From Delphinapterus leucas (taxonomy: Eukaryota; Chordata; Mammalia; Artiodactyla; Monodontidae): a DNA stretch of 64,000 nt. Shown here one piece after another: positions 22,261-34,010 of the stretch. The notes beneath the pieces were generated by a model, which saw only the letters and a program-made list of their open reading frames with translations, did not search any database and was not told the origin of the DNA. Position 1 is the stretch's first letter. Every line of letters starts with the position of its first letter. The translations under genes and the position numbers were made by a program. The stretch is taken from positions 64,503,566 through 64,567,565 of the forward strand of contig NW_022098076.1 in NCBI RefSeq assembly GCF_002288925.2, written 5' to 3'.

Positions 22261-25200
22261 GTTCTAGAGTATCCTCTGGTAGTTATTTGTAGATCCTAAT
22301 TTAAGGGAAGAGGTTTGAACCATAAAGTTATATGGTACTTATCATTAGGTGCTCCATAGAAAACAAAATGTTGATTTTGGAGTTAATTTTTGCCAGATGT
22401 GGAGTTACTTTTTTTCTGCTAGGCTCCACTTAGTCTTTAATTGTAAGGAAGGAGTTGTTGTAACTTGGCAGGTCCAGCCTCGTTTGAGCTGTTACACTTT
22501 GGTGAACTGGGCGCTTTGGGGTGTTATAATAATGGTGACTTGCAATTTTACTGCTTCACAGTGCACCAGATCTATGCTCTTACAGCTGAAAAACTTTCCA
22601 TGGGAAGGTCAGCCGTGATAATAAGGCACATAATGTATCATCGTGTCAATTGTACTTTTTCTATGACAGCAGATATTTTATTGAAATAGTTAAAAAGTAT
22701 TTTCTTATTTCCAGGAGGCTAGTTTTAAGAAAACTCCTAGCTATTGGATGTGTAACTCAGCAAACTCAAACTTCCCGTTGATTAACTCTCCTTTTGTCCA
22801 TTTTGCTTTTAGAAATGTTTTATCTCAAGCCTTTGTGGTGACTTCTCGCATGCACTCCCTACTTGAATCTGATGTGACGGTGCTACCCAAATCCTTATTT
22901 CTCTGTGTGTTCTTTTAGAGAGAGAGATTTGTTTTAATCTTTCTCTCCTCCACACACTGGCAATCCTCTATCTTTCCCTCTTTTCATTTCTCTGGTGCCT
23001 CTTTACTGTTATTTATTTATATTTTTAAGGCAACTCAGTATTCTCACATTCAAGGTTAAGAAGAAAGGGAGGAAAATAAACTTAGTATAATCAAAGGAAG
23101 AATGATCATCTTAAGAACTGGCAATCAAGTTCTCCATAAGGAACAACTTATTTTGTTCAGGATAAGTTGAAAACTTGAAAGTTCTCATTGTCTGCAATGT
23201 TGGGTTTCTGGTGGTTTCAATGTGTAAAGAGACCTGTCTCATTTAACAATATTTTAGCGCCACTTACAAAATACATATTTTTCTTAAAAGAGGCATCCCT
23301 TCCCACTGTGGCTAAGTAGCTCCCTTTCCCCTATCCCCACGCAAAATGCATTCAGAGAGTTAAAGGATAAGATATGGACTTCCTTTTCTCCATCAGAACA
23401 TTAGGACTTATACAATTACACAGTTAATACAATTTAATATTATTAACATAATTAAAATAGCAGCTTCTGTTAAGTTACTCAGTAGTAGTACTTAAATCAC
23501 AGATAAAAATATAGTTGAATAAAAATTTAAGGCTCAAAAGTTTAAGGGTCAAGAAAGTTTTAAAGATGTAGAAGCATTTCCAAAATCAGGTTATCTGCGA
23601 TGGCTCTGGAGAAATAATTTAAAGACCTTCACAATTCTATAGGAAGAAATTCACTATAAAGCCATTTCTATTCATAAAACATAGCATAGAAAAATGTAAA
23701 ATGTCTGTGTGCTGAACTTTCAGTCTTTTCCTACAAAATTAATACTTAATGGCGTGTTTCCCATAATTGCAATTGGCACATTTCGTCTTTGTGGTACCAG
23801 TACAAATTAATCCCCTTCTTGTGTGATTTTAGAAGTTGTACAGAAAAATTTTTTTCCTGTTGTTTAATGTTTTTAAAGTATGGGTATCTTTAGTAGTTTT
23901 CACCTTGAATACTGCTTTTGATTATCGTTTTCTTTGGATGAAAGTTAACGAGCATAATGAATTAATGTCCAAATGTTCTAAGGCTCAATCTGGGGCAGAC
24001 TTGATCTCGAAGGTGGTGTTAATTTCACTAGAAATGAATGAATGAATTAGAGGGTGGGGTTAAGTCCATTAGTGTTATATACATCAAACTTTGATTTTTA
24101 ATTTCAGAGGTTTTATTCCTTCAGATTTATACCACGTACAATAACCAAAATCAGTACTTTAAAAAACTCTTCACAAAAGTATGCTTTTTCAGTGTCTACT
24201 GTTCTAAAAATGAAGTCCCCATAAAGATGGAGATAAATAATTCACATTCTTCTGTAAAGCATACTGTCTCCTAAGCCACCATGAAAACTTAGCTGTGTAA
24301 GAGTTTCTAAACATGAAACCATGCCTGATAAAATTTTTATAAAATCAAAACTTTGAATGTCATTTTTGTCAGCATTATGCTTTGAAGAACAACACTTCCC
24401 ACCTGATCACCATGGAACCCAGAGATAGCTTTCATTTTCCTTTTAGCTAATGTAAATTCTAGAATGCAATGATACTGAAAAACCTTTATGTTCAGAAAAA
24501 AATTTTATTTATTGCTGGAAACTTATAAGTATGTGGTCTACTAAAGGCTGTCATCTTGTATCTTACAGTTGCTAGGATACCTGGAGTAGCTAAACCACTG
24601 AGTCCCATTGGTCAGGTTGAGACGGAGCGAGCTCTGGCATCAGCCATCCAAAGCCTTGACTTGTTGCCCTCCCCAAATTACCCATTTCAGTGTCAGATTA
24701 TTAAAATGGGTTTTGAAAACGCAAATAAAAATAGTTGAATTTGCCTTTCTTTTATTTTTGCTGTAGTTCTTAGAAAACAGCTTTCAACTCTGAATAGAGT
24801 TGAAATAATCTGGGCAATGATGAGTGCAATAGGAAAACAATGGAGAAAATGTTTGTCCCTTCTAACCGCAATGATAGCTACTAGAACTTAATCCTGTAGT
24901 AGTTTTTCCAAATAGTGGATGTTTCTGAATCAGTCACACTTTGCTCATGACCAGGACATTGATGAGGACAACTCAAAGTAGCTTGCTCTGCAGCTGTTTT
25001 CTTAAAGTTGCAGTTTTGTACTATTTTTTTTTTGTTTCATTTCTGCCGTGTAGGGTTCCTTCCACCTTACATAATGGGATGAATCTGGTGGGGAGAATAA
25101 CAGTACTTGAAAGCTTCCAAACAGAAGGGAATGGAAAATTAGAGCCTCAAAGGTATCCTTGAGGAGGGATCCCAGTAGAAGGTGTCTTCCCACATTGAGG

Positions 25201-25479
25201 GAAATGATGCTAATCCCAAATTACTGGGGATTAGAAAACAGAGTGTACGTATGAGGGCAAGGCTAAAAACTCCAGCTGTTCTGAAAGTATACCTTTCTTT
25301 TCTTTTCAATTTTACTTATTTGTAAATCTGAAAAGTGTCACGAGTGTGTCTTGTTGAGTAAAAAATACAAGTATAATTCTAGAATAATGTAAGTGTTAAA
25401 GGCTGCTCAGGTTAATACCATGACTGGAGTATGTTGCTATTTAAATGATTTTGTTTCTGAAGATGCAGATCTTTAAATA
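22261..25479. other. Unclassified DNA, no gene supported
   Basis: This 3.2-kb stretch holds open frames of 60-89 residues at 22349, 22465, 23836, 24556 and 24941. The one at 24556-24738 follows a plausible splice-acceptor tract (TCTTGTATCTTACAG ending near 24569), but there is no recognisable domain and no clear donor site. A (GAAT)3-4 run sits near 24034-24047. No repeat family recognised. Confidence 0.45.
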
Positions 25480-25495
25480 CAGTATATAGATTTTT

Positions 25496-25704
25496 TTTTT
25501 TTTTTTTTTTTTGCGGTACGTGAGCCTTTCACTGTTGTGGCCTCTCCCGTTGCGGAGCACAGTCTCCGGACACGCAGGCTCAGCGGCCATGGCTCACAGG
25601 CCCAGCCGTTCGACGGCATGTGGGATCTTCCCGGACTGGGGCACGAACCTGTGTCCCCTGCATAGGCAGGCGGACTCTCAACCACTGCGCCACCAGGGAA
25701 GCCC
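25496..25704 (-). mobile_element. CHR-type SINE, full length, antisense
   Basis: A T run is followed by GCGGTACGTGAGCCTTTCAC, ending at the inverted head AGGGAAGCCC. The 16-bp target-site duplication CAGTATATAGATTTTT at 25480-25495 and 25705-25720 is perfect, suggesting a young insertion. The 70-residue minus frame and the 67- and 87-residue plus frames here derive from the SINE. Confidence 0.96.
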
Positions 25705-25720
25705 CAGTATATAGATTTTT

Positions 25721-26648
25721 ATATGGTAACTGGAATATTGGCCTTGTTTTGTTTTATAATGAGGGCAAATTTCCTATGGTTTTTACTCTATTTCAAGTGA
25801 AAACAATGTTCTCGCTCCCATTTTTATTGGGAATATGGCAGTTTCCTCAGTTATGCCTATACTTATTTGTGCCCTTTAAGTAGGTCATTGTAAAAAATAC
25901 AAATCGTCAACATTGTATCACAGCAATAAGCACATTTTTGCAAAAGAGTTTTTTGGTGTTAATAACAATTAAAAAATTAAATATAAAATAATTAGAGCTT
26001 TTAACATTGTAGGAAATGAGAACATTTTAGAATTTAGTTTAAATGAGTAACACAGTATGGGTTGGTAATATTCCAGAGGGTTCACCTGCCTCATGGAAAA
26101 TCTAATATCTGAGTAATTTCCAGTTAGACTAAAAATTATCTGAATAAAATTTTAAAATGTTCCTATTTATTTAGGTTTCTTTTCTCAGGATTGCTCCTAT
26201 AGCAGAGTACTGAGTGAGTGTGTGTGTGTGTACACAACAGTAGTTATTTTTTGAAGGGATAGTCTTTCAAGCCCTTCTCTAATCTGTCTAGCATCTAAAA
26301 TGAGGTAATATAAAATTCCAAGGTGGCTACAAAATATTAGATATGTTGACACCAGCCTTGGATGTATGGGTGGCAGTGGGAGAGAGAATAATGATTATGC
26401 ATGATTTATATGCTGCAGAATTAAGGTGGTCTTGGATGCTTTCATTTCCTTTGAAGAATGGTGTTCTCTCAAATGAGGAGGATTAAATAAGAGCCTTAAA
26501 AAAGAAAGAAGTGGTATATTGACATCTGTTATGAAGAGTGGCTATAAACGATGAGGGATCAGTGTCAGAAAAGAATAAAACCCATTCTTAGAGAATGGAG
26601 GGGGAAAATCTAATAATTCCCCCTTTCTTAAATGCACCTGAAAAATTA
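25721..26648. other. Unclassified DNA with short (TG)n
   Basis: No gene or repeat family recognised. A run of about eight TG units lies at 26215-26231. Confidence 0.5.
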
Positions 26649-26848
26649 GAGGGGTTTTCCCATTTAAATTTATCTTTTTGAAACTCCCTAGAGTAGGGAG
26701 AATATTTTCTGTTAGGATTTAGTTAGCTGGTTAGGATTTCTGAGCTAATGTGCCAGAAAAAATGATTTTGAAACAGTAGTTTTTTTTATACTTTAAAATA
26801 TTTAAAATCTTTGCTTGAACCTGACTCATGAAGGAAATGGCTCTGTAG
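26649..26848. repeat. Local direct duplication, copy 1
   Basis: From GAGGGGTTTTCCCATTTAAA through AAACTCCCTAGAGTAGGGAG, AGCTGGTTAGGATTTCTGAG and TTTAAAATCTTTGCTTGAAC this segment is repeated about 730 bp downstream (27379-27797) in the same orientation. It is not a repeat I recognise from elsewhere. Confidence 0.9.
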
Positions 26849-27045
26849 GGCAGGCCTACACTATGCGCTGCTTTCCTGATTTCTCCAGAGCTGATTCGCT
26901 AACAGCTGCTACCTTCACTCCTCAAAATTGTTGAATTCCTTGAAGAGAAGCTGAGTCATTAGGAAAAGTTGTACTAGAATAAGGGAAAGTAGGTCCTTTC
27001 ACCGGACTTGGCTATGTATTCACTGAGCTTCAGATCCAAGATGGC

Positions 27046-27230
27046 GTGGCTCTCAAACTGAAAGGTGCATCAGAATCCCCAGGGAGCCTTACGTTGCTGG
27101 GGTCCATCTGCAGAGTTTCTGATTCAGCGGGTTTGAACTGGGGCTGGAGAATTTACATTTCTAACAAGTTCCCAGGTGATATTGTTGCTCCCAGTCTTGG
27201 GCCCACACTTTGAGAATCTCTGCCCTAGTG
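27046..27230. mobile_element. hAT-Charlie fossil (MER5A-like)
   Basis: GGCTCTCAAACTGAAAGGTG CATCAGAATCCCCAGG at the left, GTTTCTGATTCAGCGGGTTT in the middle, ACAAGTTCCCAGGTGATATT and CACACTTTGAGAATCTCTGC at the right match the MER5A element nearly end to end. Non-autonomous, flanked by unclassified DNA. Confidence 0.87.
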
Positions 27231-27378
27231 AAGCTTAGAGGAAAAAAAAAATGAGGCAAGCCTTGGCCCAAAGCTTGGCAGTCAGCTTCCCACTGGATGG
27301 ATAACTAACAGAACTGCCCTTTTTAAATTACTAAATCCTATGCTAGATCTTGACATTCAATCTTCCATCCAACCTTGT

Positions 27379-27797
27379 GAGGGATTTTCCATTTAAATTT
27401 ATCTTTTAAAAACTCCCTAGGGCTTCCCTGGTTGTGCAGTGGTTGAGCGTCCGCCTGACGATGCAGGGGACACGGGTTCGTGCCCCGGTCTGGGAGGATC
27501 CCACATGCCGCGGAGCGGCTGGGCCCGGGAGCCCTGGCCGCTGAGCCTGCGCGTCCGGAGCCTGTGCTCCGCAACGGGAGAGGCCACAGAAGTGAGAGGC
27601 CCGTGTACCGCAAAAAAAAAAAAAAAAAAAAGACTCCCTAGAGTTGGGAGAATGATTTCTGTTACAATAGCTGGTTAGGATTTCTGAAGAAATGTCCTGG
27701 AAAAAGTGGTTGTGAAACAATGTATATATATTTTAAACTTTAAAACATTTTAAATCTTTGTTTAAACCTGACTCCTGATGAAGAAAATTGCTCAGGT
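27379..27797. repeat. Local direct duplication, copy 2, split by a SINE
   Basis: Second copy of the 26649-26848 segment: GAGGGATTTTCCATTTAAAT, then the SINE at 27421-27632, then ACTCCCTAGAGTTGGGAGAA, AGCTGGTTAGGATTTCTGAA and TTTAAATCTTTGTTTAAACC. Removing the SINE and its duplicated target leaves about 200 bp, collinear with copy 1. Copy 1 has no SINE, so the duplication came first or was copied from an empty allele. Confidence 0.9.
27421..27632 (+). mobile_element. CHR-type SINE, full length
   Basis: Begins GGCTTCCCTGGTTGTGCAGT immediately after the target AACTCCCTAG and ends in about 20 A after GTGTACCG. The target-site duplication is ACTCCCTAG (27412-27420 and 27633-27641). The A-box region carries GTTGTGCAGTGG instead of GTGGCGCAGTGG. 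Open frames of 79-104 residues over it are SINE translations. Confidence 0.95.
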
Positions 27798-29955
27798 GTT
27801 TACCCCCGTTACAAAATCACCTGAACAGACCTCGGTTTCCTTAATTAACTTACCCAAAGTTTGAAGCCAGGGGTGCAATTAGACCTGAATGTCAGCTTTG
27901 TCTGTTTGGGTCTGAAGTCTCACCTCGTGGGATCAAAACATACTTGTGTGCTTGTTTCCAAGGAATCTCTGTTTCCTTTTCTTTTTAGTTCACATATTAT
28001 TCAGAAGCTCTCGAGTTTGCTTGTATTTTTATACCATTGGTTTCTAAAATTATATTCTTACCTGATAGCCCTCACTGGCAAGCAACAGTAATTATTTAAC
28101 AGCAACTGTGTGTATGAATCATGGAAAGGTACAAATGTGAGGAAAGAGCCGCAAATAGTTTAGGCAAATGCGTGGAGAGGATATAGAAACGACTCTTCAG
28201 TGAGAAACAACTAGCTGGCCGTGAATTATGCTAAGAACAATACAGAAGCTCTCTCACCTAATCTCAGATGAGCCTGTCCCAAAGAAGAGTGTTACTTTTG
28301 GAATGCGTGCACTCATTGTGTTTGTTTTTATCCAAACTGATGTCAGGGAACTATGTAATATTTCTGTACAGAAGTCCATTTTACTGTTGTTAAGTTATTC
28401 ATTTATCCATATTTAAGATAGTAAATCATTTTAGTACTACCACAAGTTAAAAAGTCACAGGTAGGAAAACAATATGAGACTCATTCTGAGCTGTGGTTAT
28501 AGCATTTAAAGTTGTTTAATTGAAAATATTAGTTTAAAAATGCTGTTTAATACTTTAATTTGTACGTGGAAATTCAGCTTTATGAAATCTGTTCTCACTG
28601 AGATGTCATATTAGTCATGTGTGTTACTAAAAATACGAAATTCATGTAAAACTTCTGGCAATACCTTGTGAGCGTCTTGATGGGGGATACATGTTAGGGT
28701 TTTTTTTACATCATGCACGTAGCTCTGCAAGGTGCCATGTGTGTGATTGGAGTCGGTATTTGTTGAAGAAATGGTAAAGTATTACTTCTGCTGAGTTACA
28801 AACTTCTTGTTAGGTCAAATCAACCTGTTAATTTTTTGTGTGAAGAAAAAAGAGGTAATGGCTTCAAATAAGAACTTGAGCAAGTATGTTATACATTCCA
28901 TTTTATTTCAAACTTTATTAATAACCTGTGTTATTGATATACCCTTTTCAGTATATTTTTGGATATGACAAGGTTATGTTTTTATATGTGATTTTATTAC
29001 TATTTGAGCTCTGACCCCAACATCTCTTACCCAGTCTTTTCCCCACTGGGCCACATTTTTAGGTCAAATTATTGAGGGGGGAAAAAGATGCAAGATTTCT
29101 GAGATATAAACTCTCCCAGAGTATACATCTTAAGATAGGAAAATACATCGTGTATGCTAAGGATTACCTACGAGAGTTTTAAATTGAAGCATGTGTTGAA
29201 TTGGAAGTCAATTTGGGAGAATGTAATAGAGCATAATCTGACAGGTGTTAATGTTACCCTCAAAGGGAGTAAACTAGAAGACATAAAAGTGTATGTATCC
29301 CCCTCATTTATGTTCTATGATGGTCCTGCAGAATTAAAGGGAAGCATGAAGATGAAAATAACTAGTTTATGTAAAGCTGTATATTCCGATAAGCCAAAAT
29401 TTAACTTTCTGTCTTGAACAGTTTTTTCACGTGGAAAATCTTAATTTTATTTGGGTATAATTTGTTATTTTGCACAGTACTTACAAATTTTTCATAATCT
29501 TTATTGTAGAAATCATAAAATACAGACTTGAACTGTATTTTAATATTGTCCAGATTTTGCTCATAGACTCAAAATTGTTAGGTTTGTAAGGGATAGCAAT
29601 AGAATGTATTTTTACAGTCTTGATGGTACTAGTTTGTGTTTTATAAGATGTGAAAAACAGGTTCTAAAGATTGCACACATCCATCAAATCTGATTTACTC
29701 TTTTGTTGAATATAAGAGTGTGGCTGATTTCTTTCAATTCTGAGAACCTGTCATAGACACCCTTGCCTTTATATAGATTAGGAGTGAATAGATTCTGATT
29801 TCAGCTGATTTTATTTCATATAAAACTGTAACCTTCACAAGTACACATCAACCTCAAACTCATTAGAGAGGTTTATTATTTTAACACTTTTTTCTCCAAA
29901 TTATTTGTTTAGATAGTAATTGATTTGAAAACTAAGATTTTATCATTCTTCTCAC
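27798..29955. other. Unclassified AT-rich DNA
   Basis: No repeat family recognised over about 2.1 kb. Open frames of 62-87 residues at 27861, 28228 and 29154 are noted. The last is compositionally protein-like but matches no domain I know. Confidence 0.45.
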
Positions 29956-29959
29956 CTGT

Positions 29960-30370
29960 AGAAAGGTTTGACATACAAGCCTGCATAAAAGTGGAAAACA
30001 AGTATGTGATAAAGCACCATACATAATTAAAAGACAAGAGACAGATTGTAAAGAGTATCTGCAGTATATTGACAAAGGATTAATATCTAGATATGAAAGA
30101 AGTCCCTATGAATCAAAATGGAAAAAGTGAAAAAAAGAATAGGAAAGAAATATGGTTTTGAACAAATTTATAGGAGAAGTAAAGAAGTAAATTTATAGAA
30201 GGAATGACAAACATGAAAAAATGCTCGTTTTCATTATTTATCTGGGAATTGAAAATTAAAACAGTGCTTTCTGAAGATTGGCCAAATTGATAAGGATTGA
30301 TACTATTCACTGTTAGGTTTTTTACATCACAGGAAATATATTTTAATTGCAAATCAGTATGGACACACAC
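29960..30370 (+). mobile_element. Decayed LINE-1 ORF2 fragment, sense
   Basis: GGATTAATATCTAGATATGA, AGAAGTCCCTATGAATCAAA, GAATGACAAACATGAAAAAA TGCTCG and GGGAATTGAAAATTAAAACA follow the ORF2 3' part of old L1 elements in order, with heavy divergence. No open sense frame. Confidence 0.65.
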
Positions 30371-30479
30371 AGAGAACTGAAACTGAAGTTTCACAGACAG
30401 TACTTATATTTACTATAAATCAACCAATCTTATATTTTTTAGTCCATCCAACTCTATCTTTTGTTTAAAAAAAAAGATG

Positions 30480-31420
30480 TAATCCAGTACATTGATTTCA
30501 TCTCATCTGCTTCATAATATTTAACTGTAGGACTACATCCAAATATTTCTTCATCTGTTTTACTGCTTATAGACACTGCTTGTTTTCTGCTGTCATTCTC
30601 ATGAACAGTGTGACCATGTAGATTGTTGTCCACATCTCTAGGTTGGCACGTGCTAGGTTCTTTCTAGTAATGGAATTGCATAGTCTTTAGGTGTGTGCTT
30701 GTTGAGCTTTCATTGAATCAGCAAACTCTTCTCCTAAGTGTTTGGTTCTAACATACGCTGCCTGCGGTGTAAAAAGAGTCATCCTTGAGCCATTCCCTTG
30801 TAATAACATGGGTCTAGCTTTTTAATTGTTGCCTGTCTAGTGGGTATGAAATCGTATCTCATAATAGTTTCATTTTTATATTCTTCTAATTTTCCATGAT
30901 GTTAGATATTTTCATGCATTGAGCCATTTCTGTTTCTTCTTTGAGATGCATTTATGACTTGTGCACATTTTTACTTTATATGGAAGGATTTTCTTAATTC
31001 ATAAACATTTTTTCTTATATCCTGGTTATTAGTCCTTTGTCAGTGTTGCCAATGTCATCTTCCTGTTTGAGGCGTCTTAGTTCACATTCCCCTTTGATAA
31101 AGAAAATTTCTTAGTATAGTTGAATTTGTCACTTTTTCTTCATGAATTGTTTTTTAAAAGCTTGTGCATGAAATCCTTTCTTATCTCAATGTCTTAAAGA
31201 TATGAAATAACATCTTTAATTCACCCATAATCGATTGAATATAATGTGGAGTAGAGGCCTAATTTCATTTTTTTTTCCTTTTGGATAACTAATTAACCCA
31301 GGACCATTTAATGAAAATCTGCCCTTTCCCCAGTGATCAATGCCATAAATGGCATGGATCTGTTTCTGGGCTCTCTGTTTGGGTCATTGGCCAGTCTGTC
31401 TATGGCTATAAAATTCTTTT
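30480..31420 (-). mobile_element. Old LINE-1 3' part, antisense
   Basis: CATTTCTGTTTCTTCTTTGA near 30925, ATATCCTGGTTATTAGTCCT TTGTCA near 31017, AAGCTTGTGCATGAAATCCT, TAACCCAGGACCATTTAATG AAAATCTG and TGGATCTGTTTCTGGGCTCT near 31354 match antisense L1M landmarks in order. Confidence 0.8.
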
Positions 31421-31424
31421 TTTA

Positions 31425-31612
31425 GCCATTCATTAAACACAGACTTATTGAGTGCCTATTGTATGACAAGCACATTTCTAGATACTTAGAAATCACTTAG
31501 TGAACAAAACAAAGATTCTTGCCCAGTGGAGCATGCATTCTAACACAGAGACAAGCACATAAATAATAAATATTAAATAAATTATATAGTATGTTAAAAG
31601 ATGATAAATCCT
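31425..31612 (-). mobile_element. LINE-2 3' end, antisense
   Basis: CCATTCATTAAACACAGACT TATTGAGTGCCTATTGTATG, then AGTGAACAAAACAAAGATTC TTGCCC and a run of AAATAATAAATATTAAATAA is the inverted L2 3' terminus. Confidence 0.8.
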
Positions 31613-32370
31613 ATTCTCCCCTCGCAGAATGAAAAGAAAATTAAAGCAAAGGATCAAGATGGGCAAGGTTGGGGGAAGGGTTGCAGTATTTTATAGGGTA
31701 GGCGCCACTGGTACAGCAGGTCCCCTCATCTTATTTTTCTTCAGGGGTGTGTTGTTTATTATATACTGTATGATTCCCCATAAAAAACTGCAGTTTGCTT
31801 GTCTAGAATCATGAAAAAAACTAGATAATTTAACTTGCATAATTAATAACGTCATAAATAGCAAATACACTTTTCTATTGTTTCACTTTTAGTAAATAGT
31901 TTCAGGAGGTATAGGGTTGTAAATTGATGACTACTTTCAGCACTGAAGAAAAATCTTTCCACTGTTGGTTTCGTTTTTGTGGTTGCCACCAAGATATCAG
32001 CTGTTAGTTTACTTGCAATTTCTTTGTAGTTGGTCTACTTTCTTCTCACTGTTTTAAAATTGTTCTCTTTTCTTTATTAAGTTTCACTGTGATGTATATA
32101 AATATGGGTCTTGTTTTTAAAATTTACCCTGTTTGAGGTTTTTTGGATGGGAAGTTTGATAACTCTACTCTTGGAATTCTGGAAAACATACGGCAATTAT
32201 CACTTTAAATTATTTTGTCTTCACAACTATCTTTCTGAAACTTTAGTTAGATACATGTTAGACCGTCGTCTACCTCCTTCTTTCCATGATGCTTTAATCA
32301 TGTATCCTTATATTTTGCACCTTTTAGTGTCTGTGGGCTGCATCTGGATTGTTTAATATTCTTGTTATTT

Positions 32371-32707
32371 TTTAAAAAAATTATTTTATTTGTTTTTAAA
32401 TTTTTGGCTGCATTGGGTCTTTGCTGCTGCACATAGGCTTTCTCTACTTGCAGTGAGCAGGGGCTACTCTTTGTTGCGGTGTGCGGGCTTCTCATTGCGG
32501 TGGTTTCTTTTGCTGCAGAGCACAGGCTCTAGGCTTACGGGCTTCAGTAGTTGTGGTGCGTGGACTCAGTAGTTGTGGCTCGCGGGCTCTAGAGAGTAGG
32601 CTCAGTAGTTGTGGCGCACGGGCTTAGCTGCTCCGCGGCAAGTGGGACCAGGGCTCGAAGTGGCAAGTGGGACCAGATTCTCAGCCACTGCATCACCAGG
32701 GAAGCCC
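32371..32707 (-). mobile_element. Long CHR-related SINE (CHRL-like), antisense
   Basis: Begins with a T/A-rich tail, then TTTTTGGCTGCATTGGGTCT, and contains three GCTCAGTAGTTGTGG-like units and the terminal inverted head CATCACCAGGGAAGCCCT. It is about 340 bp and therefore longer than the CHR copies, with the same tRNA-like head. A 15-bp direct repeat GGCAAGTGGGACCAG occurs at 32637-32651 and 32662-32676, where the consensus of related copies has GGCATGTGGGATC and other sequence, so the head region is rearranged. The outer target-site duplication ATTCTTGTTATTT lies at 32358-32370 and 32942-32954. Confidence 0.85.
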
Positions 32708-32735
32708 TAATTCTTATTTATTTATTTTTATTATT

Positions 32736-32936
32736 ATCTTTTTTTGCGGTACGCGGGCCTCTCACTGTTGTGGCCTCTCCCGTTGCGGAGCACAGGCTCC
32801 GGATGCGTAGGCTCAGTGGCCGTGGCTCACGGGCTCAGCCGCTCCGCGGCATGTGGGATCTTCCTGGACCGGAGCACGAACCCGTGTCCCCTGCATCAGC
32901 AGGCGGACACTCAAGCACTGCGCCACCAGGAAAGCC
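32736..32936 (-). mobile_element. CHR-type SINE, full length, antisense
   Basis: A T run is followed by GCGGTACGCGGGCCTCTCAC and it ends CACCAGGAAAGCC. It sits in the right-hand target duplication of the neighbouring long SINE: CTAATTCTT flanks it at 32707-32715 and 32939-32947. The 129- and 70-residue frames in this area are SINE translations. Confidence 0.93.
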
Positions 32937-34010
32937 ACCTAATTCTTGTTATTTAAGTTTTATTTCCATTTCATGTTTTTTTTTCTTCAGCAGTGTCTAA
33001 TAAGCTATTTTACATATTCATCCTATTTTAAATTTCAGTTACTATATTTTTTCCTTTGTTTTACTACCTTCATCATTTTTGGTTTCTTATTCTTTGCTTT
33101 TAAAGCTTTTTATTTCTTTAACACGTGAAACAGGTGTTTTATATTCTCAATCTCAACATTCTAATATGCAATATCTTTGAAGACTTCATTTTGTTGTTTC
33201 TGCGGTCTGAATCTCATGGTGCCTTGGTTTCTTTTTCTTTCTTTCTTTTCCTTTTCTAAAGCTATGTTCTTTAGAATTCTTTGGAATTTATTTGAGAATA
33301 TTTGTGCATCTGTCTTTTTCTGCCGGCCATTTGGAAGCACTACTACCCAGAATCACTTTAAATTCTCAGCTTCTGGTTATTGGAAATCAGGATGGATGTA
33401 TTCAGATGTGATCCCCCCATTCCCCTTTCAATGACTGCCAGTGTTAAGATAGTCAAGTTTAACTTGCTGATGATCTCTTCCATGTGGTGAATTCATTTTT
33501 CAACACTGTTGTAATGATGGTATGGATTTCTTATGTCCTAGCTCTTTGTGAATATCTACTATGAATGTCTACTATAAACTCTTTACTTTCAACATTTCCT
33601 AGGGGTTGTTTCCTTCTCCTATACCCTGTGCAAATGAATAATGTCAAGGTTACTAAGTTTTGTCATATACTCTCAAAATAAAATCAGGCTTTAGTGCTTA
33701 CTAATTTCCTGGGTCCCTCTTTCATCTGATTTTAGCCTCTGTGGATTCTTTATTGTCCTTGATTTATAACTTTCATTTTTTAATTGAAAAATGTTATCTG
33801 TCTTTGTTATATCTCTCATGTAGCGTTTCATTCATCTTATTAGAGGTTGAAGTTTCAAGCTCATTATTAACAATTTTTAAAGTCCATTTTTATCATTCTT
33901 TCAAAAGTGCTTGTTAAGATTTTTTAAAGTTGTTTTCTCATTTATCTCAAGATCATGTCACTCTAGTTCTTTGATGTAGAGGTTGCATGGGTATTTAAAT
34001 TGACTCTGAA

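Larger units (their letters stand above)
31925..34010 (-). mobile_element. Old LINE-1-derived segment, antisense, with two SINE insertions
   Basis: CAAGATATCAGCTGTTAGTT, TTTCACTGTGATGTATATAA ATATGGGTC, GGCAATTATCACTTTAAATT and CCTTATATTTTGCACCTTTT to the left of the SINEs, and AAATTTCAGTTACTATATTT, CTTTAAAGC-type T-rich blocks and a diverged tail to the right, resemble a common antisense L1M block. Similarity fades after about 33,400. SINEs occupy 32371-32936. Confidence 0.55.
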
